Part shown: positions 7,590-18,155 of the stretch, piece by piece
How positions within the stretch are numbered: position 1 is the stretch's first letter
Layout of the letters: the number at the start of each line of letters is the position of its first letter
Assembly: GCA_045537235.1 (NCBI GenBank)
Contig: JAZSPB010000135.1
Location: 1-25,067 of the forward strand
Source of the DNA: RGIG8775 sp045537235
Lineage (GTDB): Bacteria; Bacillota; Clostridia; Oscillospirales; CAG-272
Reading direction: 5' to 3'
Length of the DNA stretch: 25,067 bases
The notes under the pieces: generated by a model
What the model saw: only the letters and a program-made list of their open reading frames with translations
Told to the model about the DNA's origin: nothing
The model's database searches: none
Position numbers and translations under genes: made by a program

Positions 7590-9074
7590 TCAAGAAAGAA
7601 GATATTTATACTGTACCTCTTCGCTGATAGCATTCAAGGTGACTATGGTATAGATTGCGAACACCAAGCAAACCAAAAAATCAACGATCCACATGAATGT
7701 CACATTTTTCACCAGTAGAATATATCCAATGCTGCTGACCGAACAAAGCGCAGCAATGGCGAGGAAAATGTAGGTTTTTTTTCGCAAAGTTTCGTGAACA
7801 CAGCGAATTTTTTCATTCATTTGCACATTTGCCTCACTGATGGGTGCAAACCCTGTATATGCTTTGATGATCTGTGAAAGTACGGGGAGAAGCCCGAGGA
7901 TCATCAAAAAGAACACAGCACTGTCTGCAATTTTGGAAACCGTGAGCATCTGAAATGCGTTGTGGGCTTCTATGCGAATATCGGTAAGTGTCAGAGAATA
8001 ATTGCTGTAAAAGGAGGCTGACAAATAATATGTTACTGCGGAGGTGACGGTATAAAGTCCGCATAGAAGGTAGCTTGTGACAGGAACCTTGACAAATTTT
8101 CTCAACATAAACAACGCGACGATCAAAATGATGGGACAAAGAAAGTCGGGAAGAATACTGTTGTCATCCACATAAAAATCAATGCAGAAGAATACGCCTA
8201 CACAGAGCACGAGAAACGCGCGTTTTACGGCTCTTTGAATAAAAAGGTAAGTCTTTGGTTCGACCTCCGCCACATACTTGTTGATCATTGCCTGCATAAA
8301 TGGACGATCCTTCATGATGGAACGAATATAGCGAATCATTCTAATAAGCCAAATGACACCGACAACAACGACGATGGAAAGAGAAAAGGTGCGGTAAAGA
8401 CCGATATAATCATACCAAAAGACAAATCCTGCCGTCTCGTCCGATATTTGCTCTGTCAAGGCAGAAAACTCGGGAAGTACGGTAAGGAAGGCTTTCAGCA
8501 CTACAAAAAACAATGTGAAGCCTGCCATACGGGATGTATCGTTTTTGAGCGGACGCCGTTCTCTAACTTTTATGGTGCGAGGGGGAAGATTCTTGCGGCG
8601 ACGTATCTCCGCATCCTTTTCCACCCGCTTTTCATCTCGCAGAATTTTTCTTTCTCTCCGACGAAGCCGCACTTCGGAAATATGGAATACCGACGTAGCG
8701 TCCATACGGGACCCCATGTATGTGAAGCCCTCAAAAAGCTCGTTGTAAGCATGAACGAGGAAGATCACTTCGATAACAGAGAAGGTGAAAGTGAGCAAGA
8801 GAATCGAAGAGGGGCGTTCGCGACCGGTAACAAATCCGAAGAGAATGAAAAGTGAAAACAGTTGGATGGCGCTGACTCCCAGCATTCGTTTGAAATACCG
8901 AAGAGCTTCTTCAAAATGATAGTTCATGTCGGCCAATTGTGAAATGCCAACGCAGAGCAATAAATAACCGATGATGTCCGGGAGAAAGTCAACGACACTA
9001 AAGAGTGGATTGAAAAGAAATACAAAGGACAGACAGACTAAACCGAGTCCCAGGTTTTTTCTTGCTTTTCCCAT
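7590..9074 (-). CDS. Polytopic membrane protein of unknown function, 494 residues
   Basis: A multi-span inner-membrane protein. A short basic start (MGKARKNLG) leads into two hydrophobic segments at about 8-46. More spans follow near 55-68 and 80-100, then a long very basic cytoplasmic stretch at about 125-180 (many Arg/Lys), then further spans to the end, roughly ten in all. The first 60 residues resemble in pattern the start of the upstream membrane protein: two hydrophobic helices around a D/E-I-I/V-G-Y motif (DIIGYLLLCVGISQL here, EIVGYAIMVSATGKL there). The ATG at 9074 is preceded by GAGGTAG, which overlaps the upstream stop codon, so the two are translationally coupled. It sits third in the secA transcription unit. 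I recognise no family and no catalytic motif. Confidence 0.8.
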   Translation of the reverse strand: MGKARKNLGLGLVCLSFVFLFNPLFSVVDFLPDIIGYLLLCVGISQLADMNYHFEEALRYFKRMLGVSAIQLFSLFILFGFVTGRERPSSILLLTFTFSVIEVIFLVHAYNELFEGFTYMGSRMDATSVFHISEVRLRRRERKILRDEKRVEKDAEIRRRKNLPPRTIKVRERRPLKNDTSRMAGFTLFFVVLKAFLTVLPEFSALTEQISDETAGFVFWYDYIGLYRTFSLSIVVVVGVIWLIRMIRYIRSIMKDRPFMQAMINKYVAEVEPKTYLFIQRAVKRAFLVLCVGVFFCIDFYVDDNSILPDFLCPIILIVALFMLRKFVKVPVTSYLLCGLYTVTSAVTYYLSASFYSNYSLTLTDIRIEAHNAFQMLTVSKIADSAVFFLMILGLLPVLSQIIKAYTGFAPISEANVQMNEKIRCVHETLRKKTYIFLAIAALCSVSSIGYILLVKNVTFMWIVDFLVCLVFAIYTIVTLNAISEEVQYKYLLS

Positions 9075-9082
9075 GCGCTACC

Positions 9083-9805
9083 TCACTTTTTTTTCTTTCC
9101 GCCACCGGCGGAATTCTTTTTTTCATTCAGGTTTTGTTGGTATTCCTCACGCCAGCGACGCGTTTCTTCCGCTTTTTGCTCGCGTTTTTCGCGCCAGCGA
9201 TTTACGAAAGCGAAACGCGACGGACGCTGCGGCATATCCACATCCTCGGGAGCACAGATGCGAGCATAGCAGGAGTAGACAAAGGCCAGAAGAGCAAAAG
9301 GGTAGAGTATCCGAACCAATGTTGCGATCAGCGTCAAGATGCGAACGACACCGAGATCGGTTCCCAAAAGATTTCCGGTGATCAAAACGGAGAGGTCCAA
9401 AACACAGGAAATTGCCGCCAGCACCAGTGCCAAATAGGAACGCTTGGCAATTCCGTGCTCTTCGGCATCCTTGGCGATGTCGCGCAACGATGTGAGAAGC
9501 AGGAAGTGAAAGAGAAGGATACTTGCGGATTTAAGAATCGAAACGGCAAACGAGATGCCACCTCCAAAAATGGGGAATTCAAGAGACATCGTTTCGTTCA
9601 ATGTACGGAATCCCTCGTAGGTCGAGCACAGTGCCATCAAAAGGAGGGCAACCCCGGAGGTGGAGAGACTGTGCTTGTACTCCGACAGCTTTCCTGTGGC
9701 CGAGACCATAATGGCGTAGCCGACGATCTCAAAGGCAAATCTGTAGTTGTTAAAGGACATGAAAAAAGCAATGAAATAGCCAATAAATAACAGACCAAAT
9801 CCCAT
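9083..9805 (-). CDS. Membrane protein of unknown function with basic C-terminal tail, 240 residues
   Basis: About six hydrophobic segments occupy residues 1-190. They are followed by a highly charged cytoplasmic tail (RWREKREQKAEETRRWREEY, then a Gly/Lys-rich end of four Lys) that could form a helix and bind acidic partners such as nucleic acid or lipid head groups. The first 50 residues share a pattern with the start of the next protein in the unit, suggesting a common N-terminal module. The gene starts 15 bases after the secA stop codon with AAAGGACAGG as ribosome site, and its own stop lies eight bases before the next start. The position directly behind secA suggests co-transcription, not necessarily a role in secretion. 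No family recognised. Confidence 0.78.
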   Translation of the reverse strand: MGFGLLFIGYFIAFFMSFNNYRFAFEIVGYAIMVSATGKLSEYKHSLSTSGVALLLMALCSTYEGFRTLNETMSLEFPIFGGGISFAVSILKSASILLFHFLLLTSLRDIAKDAEEHGIAKRSYLALVLAAISCVLDLSVLITGNLLGTDLGVVRILTLIATLVRILYPFALLAFVYSCYARICAPEDVDMPQRPSRFAFVNRWREKREQKAEETRRWREEYQQNLNEKKNSAGGGKKKK

Positions 9806-9820
9806 AAAGACACCTGTCCT

Positions 9821-12562
<2,742 letters not shown>

Positions 12563-12599
12563 TATGATTTCCTTTCTTCAAGTGGGCATTTATACATCC

Positions 12600-12605
12600 A
12601 TTATA
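12600..12605 (-). promoter_or_regulatory. Probable -10 box of the secA promoter
   Basis: On the minus strand TATAAT lies about 38 bases before the secA start, within GTAGTATAATGG. At 17 bases upstream only a T-rich stretch is found, so the -35 element is weak or unusual. This divergent region also carries the trmL promoter on the other strand. Confidence 0.5.
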
Positions 12606-12668
12606 CTACATTCTTTCCTATAAAAAAATAGTTATTTGTAAATTTTATTGCATTCTTTGAAAATTCTC

Positions 12669-12697
12669 TTGAAAATAGCACAAAAAAATAATATAAT
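12669..12697 (+). promoter_or_regulatory. Sigma-A promoter of the trmL-mnmA-pcrA operon
   Basis: TTGAAA at 12669-12674 and TATAAT at 12692-12697 with a 17-base spacer made almost wholly of A and T. Transcription should start near 12704, leaving a leader of about 25 bases before trmL. Confidence 0.82.
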
Positions 12698-12728
12698 AAA
12701 GGGGTACCACCGAAAAGAGGGCAAGAAA

Positions 12729-13247
12729 ATGACAAAGATCAACATCATTCTTCACCAGCCGGAGATCCCACAGAACACAGGAAACATTGCAAGAACCTGT
12801 GCGGCTACGGGAGCGGCTCTTCATATTATTCGTCCCATGGGATTTGAGATCGACGACAAGAAGCTCAAACGCGCGGGTTTGGACTATTGGCATCAGTTGG
12901 ATATTACTTATTATGATGACCTGGATGACTTCCATGCCAAGCATCCCGATGCTCTTATATACTATTTTTCCACCAAAGCCCCTCGAGCCTATACCGAGGT
13001 CAAGTATAACAGCGATCAAGTGTTTTTGATGTTTGGTAAGGAAACCAAAGGGCTTCCCGAGGAGCTTCTTTTTGCCCATCCCGACACTACCGTGCGCATT
13101 CCCATGCGGGATAAGCTGCGCAGTCTCAACCTTTCCAATTCCGTAGCCATTGCCGTATATGAGGTGCTTCGTCAGCATGATTTTGAAGGTCTTCGAGAGG
13201 ACGGCGAGCTGACCCAATTTTCATGGAGCGGGAAGGGAACGGAATGA
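12729..13247 (+). CDS. trmL: tRNA (cytidine/uridine-34 2'-O)-methyltransferase TrmL
   Basis: SPOUT-class enzyme of 172 residues that methylates the ribose of the wobble base in tRNA-Leu isoacceptors using S-adenosylmethionine. The family signature PQNTGNIARTC is at residues 12-22. FGKETKGLP at about 102-110 and IPMRDKLRSLNLSNSVAIAV at about 124-143 form the knotted cofactor-binding site. I chose the ATG at 12729 because AAGAGG stands eight bases upstream and because the longer in-frame extension would begin before the promoter's transcription start. The stop codon overlaps the mnmA start (ATGA, four-base overlap), so both wobble-modifying enzymes are made together. SPOUT relatives such as TrmH are possible but the length and motifs favour TrmL. 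Confidence 0.92.
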   Translation: MTKINIILHQPEIPQNTGNIARTCAATGAALHIIRPMGFEIDDKKLKRAGLDYWHQLDITYYDDLDDFHAKHPDALIYYFSTKAPRAYTEVKYNSDQVFLMFGKETKGLPEELLFAHPDTTVRIPMRDKLRSLNLSNSVAIAVYEVLRQHDFEGLREDGELTQFSWSGKGTE

Positions 13248-14293
13248 GTAAAAAAGTAATGATCGGAATGAGCGGTGGTGTAGACAGTGCCGTAGCGGCC
13301 TATCTTCTTCGAAAGCAGGGATATGACGTCAGCGGTATTACACTCCGTCTCTATGCAGGTGAGCGAGCTTGCGGTTCTGCCGATGACGCAGAGGATGCAA
13401 GACGGGTAGCCGAGTCCCAAGGCATCCCTCATGAGGTTGTGTCATTTACCGAGACATTTCGTCATGAGGTCATGGATCGCTTTGCCGATAGCTATATCAA
13501 GGGCATGACGCCCAACCCGTGCATCGAATGCAATCGGCATATCAAATTCGGAAAAATGCTGGAACTGGCCGAAGCAAAGGGAATGGATTTTATTGCTACG
13601 GGTCATTACGCACGCATCGATAAGGATGTCAACGGTAGATATTTGCTGAAAAAAGCGGCAGACCTTCATAAGGACCAGACCTATGTGCTGTATTCTTTGA
13701 CACAGTATCAATTGGCGCACACGTTGTTTCCCTTGGGAGATTATCCCAAGACAGAGATTCGCGCCATTGCCGAGCAGAATGGCTTTGTCAATGCCCAAAA
13801 ACGAGACAGCCAAGATATTTGTTTTGTTCCCGACGGCGATTATGCCGCGTTTATTGAGCGACACACGGGCGATACCTTTCCCGAAGGACATTTTATTGAT
13901 CGAGACGGGAGGATCCTCGGGAAGCACCGAGGTATTATTCGCTATACCGTGGGACAGCGAAAAGGATTGGGCATCGCACTGGGCAAGCCAGCCTTCGTAT
14001 GCGCCAAGGATGTGATCTCCAATACCGTGACATTGGGCGACAATGAGGATCTGTTTTCCTCCACCCTTACGGCTCATGATGTGAATCTTATTGCCTGCGA
14101 TTCGCTGACGGTGCCCACCCGCGTTACAGCCAAGGTTCGTTATGGACAAAAGGAGCAGCCCGCTACCGCCGTACAGATCGGAGAGGGAAGACTGCGCGTG
14201 GATTTTGATACTCCCCAACGCGCCATTGCCGCAGGGCAGTCAGTCGTTCTTTATGACGGTGACATTGTTGTTGGCGGTGGAATTATTGATTAG
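13244..14293 (+). CDS. mnmA: tRNA-specific 2-thiouridylase MnmA
   Basis: Enzyme that thiolates uridine-34 of Lys, Glu and Gln tRNAs, using ATP to adenylate the base and sulfur relayed from a cysteine desulfurase. The protein is 349 residues, slightly short of the usual 360 or so. The PP-loop SGGVDS is at residues 10-15. The first catalytic cysteine lies in NPCIECN (Cys about 93) and the second in DSQDICF (Cys about 193), and DQTYVLYSL matches the tRNA-contacting part. The ATG at 13244 overlaps the trmL stop; an in-frame ATG at 13223 would add seven residues, but GGAAGG at 13231-13236 serves the later start well. No sulfur-relay gene is visible nearby. All key residues are present. Confidence 0.95.
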   Translation: MSKKVMIGMSGGVDSAVAAYLLRKQGYDVSGITLRLYAGERACGSADDAEDARRVAESQGIPHEVVSFTETFRHEVMDRFADSYIKGMTPNPCIECNRHIKFGKMLELAEAKGMDFIATGHYARIDKDVNGRYLLKKAADLHKDQTYVLYSLTQYQLAHTLFPLGDYPKTEIRAIAEQNGFVNAQKRDSQDICFVPDGDYAAFIERHTGDTFPEGHFIDRDGRILGKHRGIIRYTVGQRKGLGIALGKPAFVCAKDVISNTVTLGDNEDLFSSTLTAHDVNLIACDSLTVPTRVTAKVRYGQKEQPATAVQIGEGRLRVDFDTPQRAIAAGQSVVLYDGDIVVGGGIID

Positions 14294-14318
14294 AATCGAT
14301 TAGAAAAGGATAGATGGA

Positions 14319-16718
14319 ATGACTTTAGAACAACGATATCTGAAGGCCAAACGTGCGCTTTTCGAAAAGGCGTACGAGGATCTTAACGAGATGCAGAGAA
14401 AGGCGGTATTTGCCGTCAACCGACCATTGCTTGTGATTGCAGGCGCGGGAAGCGGAAAGACAACCGTGCTTGTCCGCAGAATCGCATTTATCATTCAATA
14501 CGGTAACGCATATATGAGCGATGTGGTGCCGTTTGGACTGGATGAAGCACACGTTGCCTCGCTGGAGCAAGCCGTCGGTCAGCCACGGGAAATTCTCGAA
14601 AGTGTTTTGACACAATTCGCGTCCCACCCCTGCGAGCCGTGGCGGATGTTGGCTATCACCTTTACCAATAAGGCGGCGCGGGAGATCAAGGACAGACTCG
14701 CCCGTGAGATCGGTGATGAGAGTATTACCAAGGAAATATGGGCAGGAACTTTCCACTCGATCTGTGTGCGCATTCTCCGCACCTACGGAGATCGGGTAGG
14801 GTACCGTTCCGGCTTCTCGATCTACGATACCGAGGATTCCAAAAAAGCGGTTTCTTCCGCCATGAAGGCTCTCGATATCGATGAAAAAGCCTTCCCCGTC
14901 AAGAGTGTCATGAGTATTATCGGCGATGCCAAAAACCGTCTGATGACTCCCGAGATGCTGGAAGATGAGGCCGGACGGGATTTTCGAATTGCCAAAATAG
15001 CAAAGATCTATAAGCAATATCAGTCCGAGATGATGAAATCCAATGTTTTGGACTTTGATGATATCATTATGAAGACGGTAGAGCTTTTGAAAAAGCATGA
15101 GGATGTGCGTCAGTATTATCAAAACCGTTTCCGTTATGTTTGCGTGGATGAGTATCAAGATACCAACAGTGCCCAGTTTATGCTGACTGCGCTTTTAGCA
15201 GGCGGTCACCGCAACCTGATGGTGGTGGGTGATGACGACCAAAGTATCTACAAGTTCCGCGGCGCAACGATCGAGAACATCCTCAATTTTGATCGCAATT
15301 TTGAGGATGCCACAGTCATCAAATTGGAGCAAAATTACCGTTCCACCCAAACCATCCTTGACGCGGCCAATGCAGTGATTGCTAACAACTTGGGCAGACG
15401 CGGCAAAAATTTGTGGACAAGTGCGGGCGCGGGTGATAAGATCTTGATTCGCAAGGTAGAGGATCAAAATGAGGAGACGCGCTTTATGGTCGACAAGATC
15501 GAGACCATGGTCGCAGGCGGACAGGCTCATTATCGGGATTTTGCCATCCTCTATCGCAACAACGCCCAATCAAGCAATATTGAGCGTACCTTTGCCAAGA
15601 GCGGTGTCCCGTACCGAATGCTGGGTGGCACTCGATTCAATGACCGCAAGGAAATTCGCGATATTGTTGCCTATCTGCATTTGATCGAAAATCACAATGA
15701 CCGTGAGAGAATGCTCCGCATTATTAATGAACCCCGTCGAAAGATCGGTGAAAAGACACTGGAAGCCGTAAGTGATATCGCAAATGAGGAAGGGCTGACC
15801 ATGTTCCAAGTCATCGAGCGCGCAGGTGCTTATGTGGCACTCAAAAACTCCGCGCCGAGATTGATGGAATTTGCAGCTCTGATCCGCTCGTTGTCCGATC
15901 TTGCCGAAGAGGTCTCCCTGGAAACCTTGGTCAAAGAGACCATCGATCGCACCGGTTACCGTCAGATGCTCATTGACGGCGGAGAGGCCGAGCAGGATCG
16001 ATTGGACAACTTGGAAGAGTTTGTTTCGGGCGTAATCGAGTACGAACGCGCCATGAATGCGGAGGAGCCCGATACTAAGCCGACACTTATGGGCTTTCTT
16101 GAAGAAAATGCCCTTGTTGCCGATGTGGACAAGTATGACGAGTCTGCCGATGCCGTGGTCATGATGACGGTACATAGTGCCAAGGGATTGGAATTTCCCA
16201 TGGTCTTTCTTCCCGGAATGGAGGACGGTATTTTCCCCGGAATGCAGTCGGTCATGGGAGGCGAGAGCGAGATCGAGGAGGAGCGCCGCTTGGCCTATGT
16301 CGCCATTACACGAGCCAAAAAAGCGCTGTTCATTTCTCATGCCAATTGTAGACTTTTGTACGGTCGAACCCAATACAATCCACCCTCTCGCTTTATTGCC
16401 GAGATTCCCGAGTCCTTGGTAGAGCGTCCCGATGCCGAGTACCGTGAGCGAATGCCGATGAGCACATTGCCTCATTACGGCGGCAATTTTGCTCCCAAAC
16501 GGGAAACGCTCACCGTTACTCCGAGCGCACGCCCTGCCTCCCGAACCAAACGAGAGATCTTTTGTGAGGGTGATCGTGTTGTTCATCCCACCTTCGGGGA
16601 AGGAGAGGTTTTGTCTGTCAAGCCTTTGGGAGCAGACACCTTGTATGAGATCGTCTTTGACCGTGCGGGAACCAAGAAACTGATGGCAACCTTTGCAAAA
16701 CTGAAAAAGATCGACTGA
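14319..16718 (+). CDS. pcrA: UvrD/PcrA-type DNA helicase with an insertion in domain 1A
   Basis: Superfamily 1A helicase of 799 residues that unwinds DNA 3'-5' in repair and in removal of RecA or transcription roadblocks. Motif I AGAGSGKTT is at 41-49, motif Ia AITFTNKAARE at 112-122. Motif II VDEYQDTN, motif III GDDDQSIYKFRGA, and late motifs VMMTVHSAKGLEF and RRLAYVAITRAKK follow in order. The C-terminus (residues about 745-799, GDRVVHPTFGEGEVLSV) matches the Tudor-like domain by which PcrA binds RNA polymerase. Between motifs I and Ia there are about 40 residues more than in classic PcrA (residues about 61-103). AAAAGGA lies eight bases before the ATG. It is the last gene of the trmL operon. 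Confidence 0.93.
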   Translation: MTLEQRYLKAKRALFEKAYEDLNEMQRKAVFAVNRPLLVIAGAGSGKTTVLVRRIAFIIQYGNAYMSDVVPFGLDEAHVASLEQAVGQPREILESVLTQFASHPCEPWRMLAITFTNKAAREIKDRLAREIGDESITKEIWAGTFHSICVRILRTYGDRVGYRSGFSIYDTEDSKKAVSSAMKALDIDEKAFPVKSVMSIIGDAKNRLMTPEMLEDEAGRDFRIAKIAKIYKQYQSEMMKSNVLDFDDIIMKTVELLKKHEDVRQYYQNRFRYVCVDEYQDTNSAQFMLTALLAGGHRNLMVVGDDDQSIYKFRGATIENILNFDRNFEDATVIKLEQNYRSTQTILDAANAVIANNLGRRGKNLWTSAGAGDKILIRKVEDQNEETRFMVDKIETMVAGGQAHYRDFAILYRNNAQSSNIERTFAKSGVPYRMLGGTRFNDRKEIRDIVAYLHLIENHNDRERMLRIINEPRRKIGEKTLEAVSDIANEEGLTMFQVIERAGAYVALKNSAPRLMEFAALIRSLSDLAEEVSLETLVKETIDRTGYRQMLIDGGEAEQDRLDNLEEFVSGVIEYERAMNAEEPDTKPTLMGFLEENALVADVDKYDESADAVVMMTVHSAKGLEFPMVFLPGMEDGIFPGMQSVMGGESEIEEERRLAYVAITRAKKALFISHANCRLLYGRTQYNPPSRFIAEIPESLVERPDAEYRERMPMSTLPHYGGNFAPKRETLTVTPSARPASRTKREIFCEGDRVVHPTFGEGEVLSVKPLGADTLYEIVFDRAGTKKLMATFAKLKKID

Positions 16719-16750
16719 AAGCAGGGAACGGAAGGAAAGTAGATTGTCCT

Positions 16751-16757
16751 CGCTCCC
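16751..16757 (+). other. Alternative partner for the rod RNA closing stem
   Basis: CGCTCCC here repeats the 16801-16807 arm. Both can pair with GGGAGCG at 16862-16868, giving seven pairs here against ten for the main arm. A switch is possible but chance repetition is not excluded. Confidence 0.3.
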
Positions 16758-16773
16758 CCGTAAAAGGTTGAGG

Positions 16774-16896
16774 CTTTTGGAAAAATCACAAAAACAAATC
16801 CGCTCCCCGAAGTCTTGCTCGAATACATGGTGTACCACCGTGGCTCGCGCTGACTAAAAAAGGGAGCGGATCAATCGTTTTGCGTGATTTAAAAAG
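16774..16896 (+). ncRNA. Candidate structured RNA: rod-shaped inverted repeat after pcrA
   Basis: The gap between pcrA and the converging S1-domain gene folds into nested stems over about 120 bases. From outside in: CTTTT 16774-16778 with AAAAG 16892-16896; AAATCAC 16783-16789 with GTGATTT 16884-16890; AAAAC 16791-16795 with GTTTT 16877-16881; ATCCGCTCCC 16798-16807 with GGGAGCGGAT 16862-16871; AGTC 16811-16814 with GACT 16852-16855; and CATGGTG 16826-16832 with CACCGTG 16836-16842 around a TAC loop. The top stem is complete only if read as plus-strand RNA, because one pair is G-U there and C-A on the other strand. No T-run follows on the plus strand; on the minus strand the ten-base stem is followed by TTTGTTTTT, so it may instead end the S1 gene transcript. 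I do not recognise a known RNA class. Confidence 0.5.
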
Positions 16897-16940
16897 TGCA
16901 GGTTTTCTTTCGAATTTGTCCTAATGTTACTGCATTCGAA

Positions 16941-17894
16941 TCAAAAAACCGTTTCCACCAGTTTGGAAGCACCTTCGGGCGAATACCGCCAGTAGTTCAG
17001 ATGCTGACAAGTGTCTTCGATATAATATCGTATGGGCATTTTGCGAATGTCGCTGTGATGAGCATCCACCATAGCCAGCTTGACTTTCATCCGTTCGGGC
17101 AGAATGCTTTTTATGTACACCGCTGTAGTTTGACCGATCATTTTTTCGGCCGCGGTTGCGTATCCGTCACTTCGAAGCTCCGCAAGCCCCGCCAAATTGG
17201 GAGCCAGCTCAATGAAGATCCCGTAAGGCTCTACGCTGCGGACAATACCGGCAACCGTCTGTCCCACTTCGAATTCGGCGGCATTCTGCTCCCATGTGCC
17301 GAGAAGCTCTCGCATAGACACAAAAATGCGCTGCGTGGTGTTATCGATGATCTTGACCGCCACCCGAATGGGCATTCCCACCTCCAATCTGTCGCGCGGA
17401 TGAGAGATGCGAGAGACCGAGATACAGTCGATAGAGAGCAGGGAAATGATGCCGCAACCAATGTCAACAAAGGCACCAAAGCTTTCCATATGCGTTACCT
17501 TGGCGGGGATGATGTCACCGCACCGCAGATGGGAAATGAAATTTTCCATACATTCACGCTGTGCTTCTTTTCGTGACAAGCGCGCCACCGTACGCCCGTT
17601 TTGTTGCTCGATCGAAATTACCTTGAAACATACCGGCTTTCCCACGCGAGTGATGACGGCGATGTCTTTGGACGGCTCTCCTGTGGGAGAATAGACCGCC
17701 TCACTTTTTTCAATAATTCCGTCGACGCCGAAAAGATCAACGTGCAAGCGCATTTTGTTGTCACACAGAAGAACGGGAGCTTCTAAAATCTTTCCCATGA
17801 TCATCGCCCTCTCCAGCCCGGCTTGAGAGCGGATGGATTCCGTGTTTTCCGTTGTGACGAGGCGTGTTCCCTCGGGAGTGTATGTGTTCGACAT
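16941..17894 (-). CDS. S1-domain RNA-binding protein, ribosomal protein S1-like
   Basis: Protein of 317 residues built of S1-type OB folds. A degenerate one may occupy residues 36-105. A clear one spans about 125-195, with KVTHMESFGAFVDIG. A second clear one spans about 209-275, with GIVRSVEPYGIFIELAPNLAG. The N-terminal 30 and C-terminal 40 residues match nothing I know. Such short S1-repeat proteins in Clostridia bind mRNA or the ribosome and are often labelled 30S protein S1, although full S1 has four to six domains. The start at 17894 has AAAGAAAGGAAGG upstream. It converges with pcrA, and the rod-shaped repeat lies just behind its stop. A minus-strand TATAGT at 17933-17938 may be its -10 box, overlapping a promoter-like TATACT on the other strand. 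Confidence 0.82.
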   Translation of the reverse strand: MSNTYTPEGTRLVTTENTESIRSQAGLERAMIMGKILEAPVLLCDNKMRLHVDLFGVDGIIEKSEAVYSPTGEPSKDIAVITRVGKPVCFKVISIEQQNGRTVARLSRKEAQRECMENFISHLRCGDIIPAKVTHMESFGAFVDIGCGIISLLSIDCISVSRISHPRDRLEVGMPIRVAVKIIDNTTQRIFVSMRELLGTWEQNAAEFEVGQTVAGIVRSVEPYGIFIELAPNLAGLAELRSDGYATAAEKMIGQTTAVYIKSILPERMKVKLAMVDAHHSDIRKMPIRYYIEDTCQHLNYWRYSPEGASKLVETVF

Positions 17895-17926
17895 AATTGT
17901 GCCTTCCTTTCTTTTGCTATCGCTTT

Positions 17927-17935
17927 TGCTATACT
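17927..17935 (+). promoter_or_regulatory. Possible extended -10 promoter (TGCTATACT)
   Basis: TGC followed by TATACT fits an extended -10 element on the plus strand, without a good -35 box. It would serve the small reading frame at 17958 and overlaps the candidate -10 of the divergent S1-domain gene. Confidence 0.35.
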
Positions 17936-17957
17936 ATATGGCAGGGAAAGAAGGATT

Positions 17958-18080
17958 ATGACGCAAAAAAATGAAATGACGCAAGAGAAATCATGTGAAA
18001 AAAGCGAGAAAATCGATGAAAATCGAAGATTGTACCATGCTAAATTAAAATATTTAAACTTTTTTTCAAAAAAGGCTTGA
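17958..18080 (+). CDS. Possible small charged protein, 40 residues
   Basis: An ATG at 17958 is preceded by GGAAAGAAGG (17945-17954), four bases upstream, and by an extended -10 element. The 40-residue product (starts MTQKNEMTQEKSCEKSEK, ends NFFSKKA) is rich in Lys and Glu with no membrane segment. Its stop codon overlaps the -35 box of the rplM promoter, so transcription through it could interfere with or feed rplM. Composition fits a real small protein, but so short a frame in AT-rich spacer could also be chance. No family recognised. Confidence 0.33.
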   Translation: MTQKNEMTQEKSCEKSEKIDENRRLYHAKLKYLNFFSKKA

Positions 18081-18105
18081 CAAGAATCAAAACACATGAT
18101 ATAAT
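18077..18105 (+). promoter_or_regulatory. Strong sigma-A promoter of rplM-rpsI
   Basis: Perfect TTGACA at 18077-18082 and TATAAT at 18100-18105 with a 17-base spacer, as expected for a ribosomal protein operon. The leader of about 45 bases shows no hairpin that would suggest autogenous L13 control. Confidence 0.93.
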
Positions 18106-18155
18106 AGCGAGGTCAAATTGAAAAAGACTGTAAATTTTAAAGGAGTAAAAGCAAA

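Noticed and set aside
13223..13243. Upstream ATG of mnmA
   Set aside because: The ATG at 13244, overlapping the trmL stop and with GGAAGG upstream, gives the usual MnmA N-terminus directly before the PP-loop.
16826..16842. GGTGGTAC on the minus strand, similar to the T-box conserved sequence
   Set aside because: The full T-box motif and a specifier stem are missing, and no aminoacyl-tRNA synthetase or amino acid gene follows.
18106..18155. Autogenous L13 leader RNA before rplM
   Set aside because: The leader is only about 45 bases and shows no stable hairpin.
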